Positions 6,369 to 7,289 of a stretch of 7,289 nt of DNA are shown here, piece after piece. The translations under genes were made by a program, and so were the position numbers. Within the stretch, counting starts at the first letter, position 1. Each line of letters starts with the position of its first letter. Origin of the DNA: an uncultured Gammaproteobacteria bacterium (lineage in GTDB: Bacteria; Pseudomonadota; Gammaproteobacteria; Pseudomonadales; Azotimanducaceae_A); NCBI GenBank assembly GCA_913041025.1, contig CAJWGQ010000147.1:1-7289 (forward strand), in the 5' to 3' direction. The notes beneath the pieces were generated by a model. The model made no database searches. It saw nothing but the letters and a program-made list of their open reading frames with translations, and was not told the DNA's origin.

Positions 6369-6390
6369 GGGTCGTAAGGCCCTTTTTTTT
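6369..6390 (+). terminator. Intrinsic terminator/attenuator between tRNA-fMet and rimP
   Basis: GGGTC (6369-6373) pairs with GGCCC (6378-6382) through four Watson-Crick pairs and one T:G wobble, closed by a GTAA (GNRA) tetraloop. Eight T follow immediately (6383-6390). The stem is short but G+C-rich, and the T run is strong. It would end most tRNA-fMet transcripts while allowing read-through into rimP-nusA. It sits 39 nt before the preferred rimP start. Confidence 0.75.
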
Positions 6391-6417
6391 GCTTTCGTGA
6401 AAGTGGCAGGATTGAGT

Positions 6418-6432
6418 GAGGATATTTTTTTG
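6418..6432 (+). promoter_or_regulatory. Shine-Dalgarno and TTG start of rimP
   Basis: GAGG (6418-6421) lies 8 nt before TTG 6430-6432, the same arrangement as ftsH in this window. It gives a 152-aa RimP, matching the family length. The in-frame starts farther upstream (TTG 6337, GTG 6397, GTG 6403, TTG 6412) lack a properly spaced site, and TTG 6337 would place the terminator inside the gene. Confidence 0.75.
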
Positions 6433-6888
6433 CGTTTTGATGAAGGTAGTTTAAAAGAACTTTTTGAACCGGTGATTGAATCCTTAGGTTTTGAGTATTG
6501 GGGATTAGAATTATTGAATCATGGTCGAAACAGGAAAATCCGACTCTATATAGAAGCTGAAGCAGGGGTAGGAATCGATGATTGCGCATTAGTTAGTGGA
6601 CACATATCAGATCTCTTAGATGTTGAGGCTGACTTCGCTATGGATTATCGCTTAGAAGTCTCTTCGCCAGGAATGGATAGAATACTGTTTTGCAAAAGTC
6701 ACTACACCAGACATGTGGGAGAGCGTGTTGAACTGAAGTTGTTGAAGATGTTCGATGGCCAAAAAAATTATGAAGGCTTGCTTAAGGGTACTGAGGACGA
6801 TTGTGTCGTTATAGAGATTAAGGATGAAGAGTATCTTTTTCCAATTGAGGATATAGGGAAAATTAGAGTTATTCCTATTTTTGAATAA
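6430..6888 (+). CDS. rimP: Ribosome maturation factor RimP
   Basis: RimP binds free 30S subunits and assists late assembly of the small ribosomal subunit. With the TTG 6430 start the protein is 152 aa, about the E. coli length. The N-terminal domain shows LFEPVIESLGFEYWGLELL (11-29) and LYIEAEAGVGIDDCALVSGHISDLLDVE (39-66). The signature LEVSSPGMDR (75-84) follows, then the C-terminal SH3-like domain ending RVIPIF. The motif normally continues DRPL; here it reads DRIL. The reading frame is open farther 5' to 6337, but the extra 31 residues (LGRKALFFAFVKVAG and similar) are not family-like and are encoded across the terminator T run, so they are rejected. The gene precedes nusA by 12 nt, the universal rimP-nusA pairing, and probably depends on read-through of the leader terminator. 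Confidence 0.93.
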   Translation: MRFDEGSLKELFEPVIESLGFEYWGLELLNHGRNRKIRLYIEAEAGVGIDDCALVSGHISDLLDVEADFAMDYRLEVSSPGMDRILFCKSHYTRHVGERVELKLLKMFDGQKNYEGLLKGTEDDCVVIEIKDEEYLFPIEDIGKIRVIPIFE

Positions 6889-6900
6889 GAAGGGGTTTTG

Positions 6901-7289
6901 ATGAGTAAAGAGATTTTGTTGGTGGCTGAGTCGGTCTCTTTGGAGAAAGGGGTTTCTAAAGAAGTTATATTTGAGGCCATAGAATTAGCTTTAGCAAGCG
7001 CGACTAAACGACGTTATCGTGAAAATGCCGAGTTTCGAGTGGCTATAGATAGAGAGTCTGGGGAATATGAGACTTTTCGAACTTGGGAAGTAGTTGAGTT
7101 TGAGAAATTAGAAGAGATGGAAGAAGAAATAAATCCAGATGCACAATATAGTCTTGAGCAGGCCCAGGCTATTAAGGCTGGTGCGGTGTTAGGAGACATT
7201 CTAGAAGAGCCTGTAGAGTCAGTTGAGTTCGGTCGCATCGCAGCTCAGGCTGCTAAGCAGGTTATTGTTCAAAAGGTCAGAGATGCTGA
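6901..7289 (+). CDS. nusA: Transcription termination/antitermination factor NusA (3'-truncated by window edge)
   Basis: NusA binds RNA polymerase near the RNA exit channel and modulates pausing, intrinsic termination and antitermination. The window holds the first 129 residues, essentially the N-terminal RNA polymerase-binding domain: MSKEILLVAESVSLEK, FEAIELALASATKRRY (24-39), DRESGEYETFRTWEVV (50-65), and GRIAAQAAKQVIVQKVRDA (111-129), which matches the E. coli stretch TQTAKQVIVQKVREA. The frame is open to the final base; the terminal TGA of the window is out of frame. AAGGGG (6890-6895) lies 5 nt before ATG 6901, a strong ribosome site. The S1 and KH domains should follow outside the window, then infB by usual order. 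Because NusA autoregulates its operon in some bacteria, the terminator before rimP is a plausible target. Confidence 0.97.
   Translation, partial: MSKEILLVAESVSLEKGVSKEVIFEAIELALASATKRRYRENAEFRVAIDRESGEYETFRTWEVVEFEKLEEMEEEINPDAQYSLEQAQAIKAGAVLGDILEEPVESVEFGRIAAQAAKQVIVQKVRDA

Overview
The window is a conserved housekeeping block from a gammaproteobacterium. Gene order and strand are greA(partial)> <yhbY rlmE> ftsH> glmM> tpiA> secG> tRNA-Leu(GAG)> tRNA-fMet(CAU)> rimP> nusA(partial)>. This matches the arrangement known from Pseudomonas-type and related Gammaproteobacteria, and the E. coli greA-yhbY-rlmE-ftsH-folP-glmM-secG-leuU / metY-rimP-nusA-infB region. Protein similarity to the E. coli homologues, recalled from memory, is strong for FtsH, GlmM, GreA and the NusA N-terminus. 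Base composition is moderate and AT-leaning, and intergenic gaps are short. No mobile element, CRISPR array or obviously transferred gene is visible. I cannot name the genus; an uncultivated, fairly compact gammaproteobacterium is a reasonable guess.

Layout. Positions 1-405 hold the 3' part of greA, which converges on yhbY (427-750, minus strand). yhbY and rlmE (779-1417) diverge, with only 28 bp between their start codons. A perfect 9-bp inverted repeat lies just inside rlmE. Then come ftsH (TTG start, 1462-3363), glmM (3418-4773), tpiA (4829-5569), secG (5606-5992) and a GAG-anticodon tRNA-Leu (6010-6096), all on the plus strand with gaps of 55 bp or less; they are probably one or two transcripts. 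folP, usually found between ftsH and glmM in this neighbourhood, is absent.

The second transcription unit has its own promoter-like sequence (TATAAT at 6151-6156 with a G+C-rich discriminator). It begins with an initiator tRNA, passes through a 182-nt leader with a candidate pseudoknot and an intrinsic terminator, and enters rimP (best start TTG 6430) and nusA (from 6901, running off the window). No stretch longer than 300 bases lacks a gene.

Functionally the block joins transcript elongation control (GreA, NusA), ribosome maturation (YhbY, RlmE, RimP), membrane proteostasis and secretion (FtsH, SecG), cell-wall precursor synthesis (GlmM), central carbon metabolism (TpiA) and translation initiation (tRNA-fMet). 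I do not see a new multi-gene system. The points most worth a second look are local: a U1:U72 mismatch in the initiator tRNA, the terminator and candidate pseudoknot in the rimP-nusA leader, the palindrome at the yhbY/rlmE divergence, the missing folP, and a YhbY that lacks its GxxG loop.
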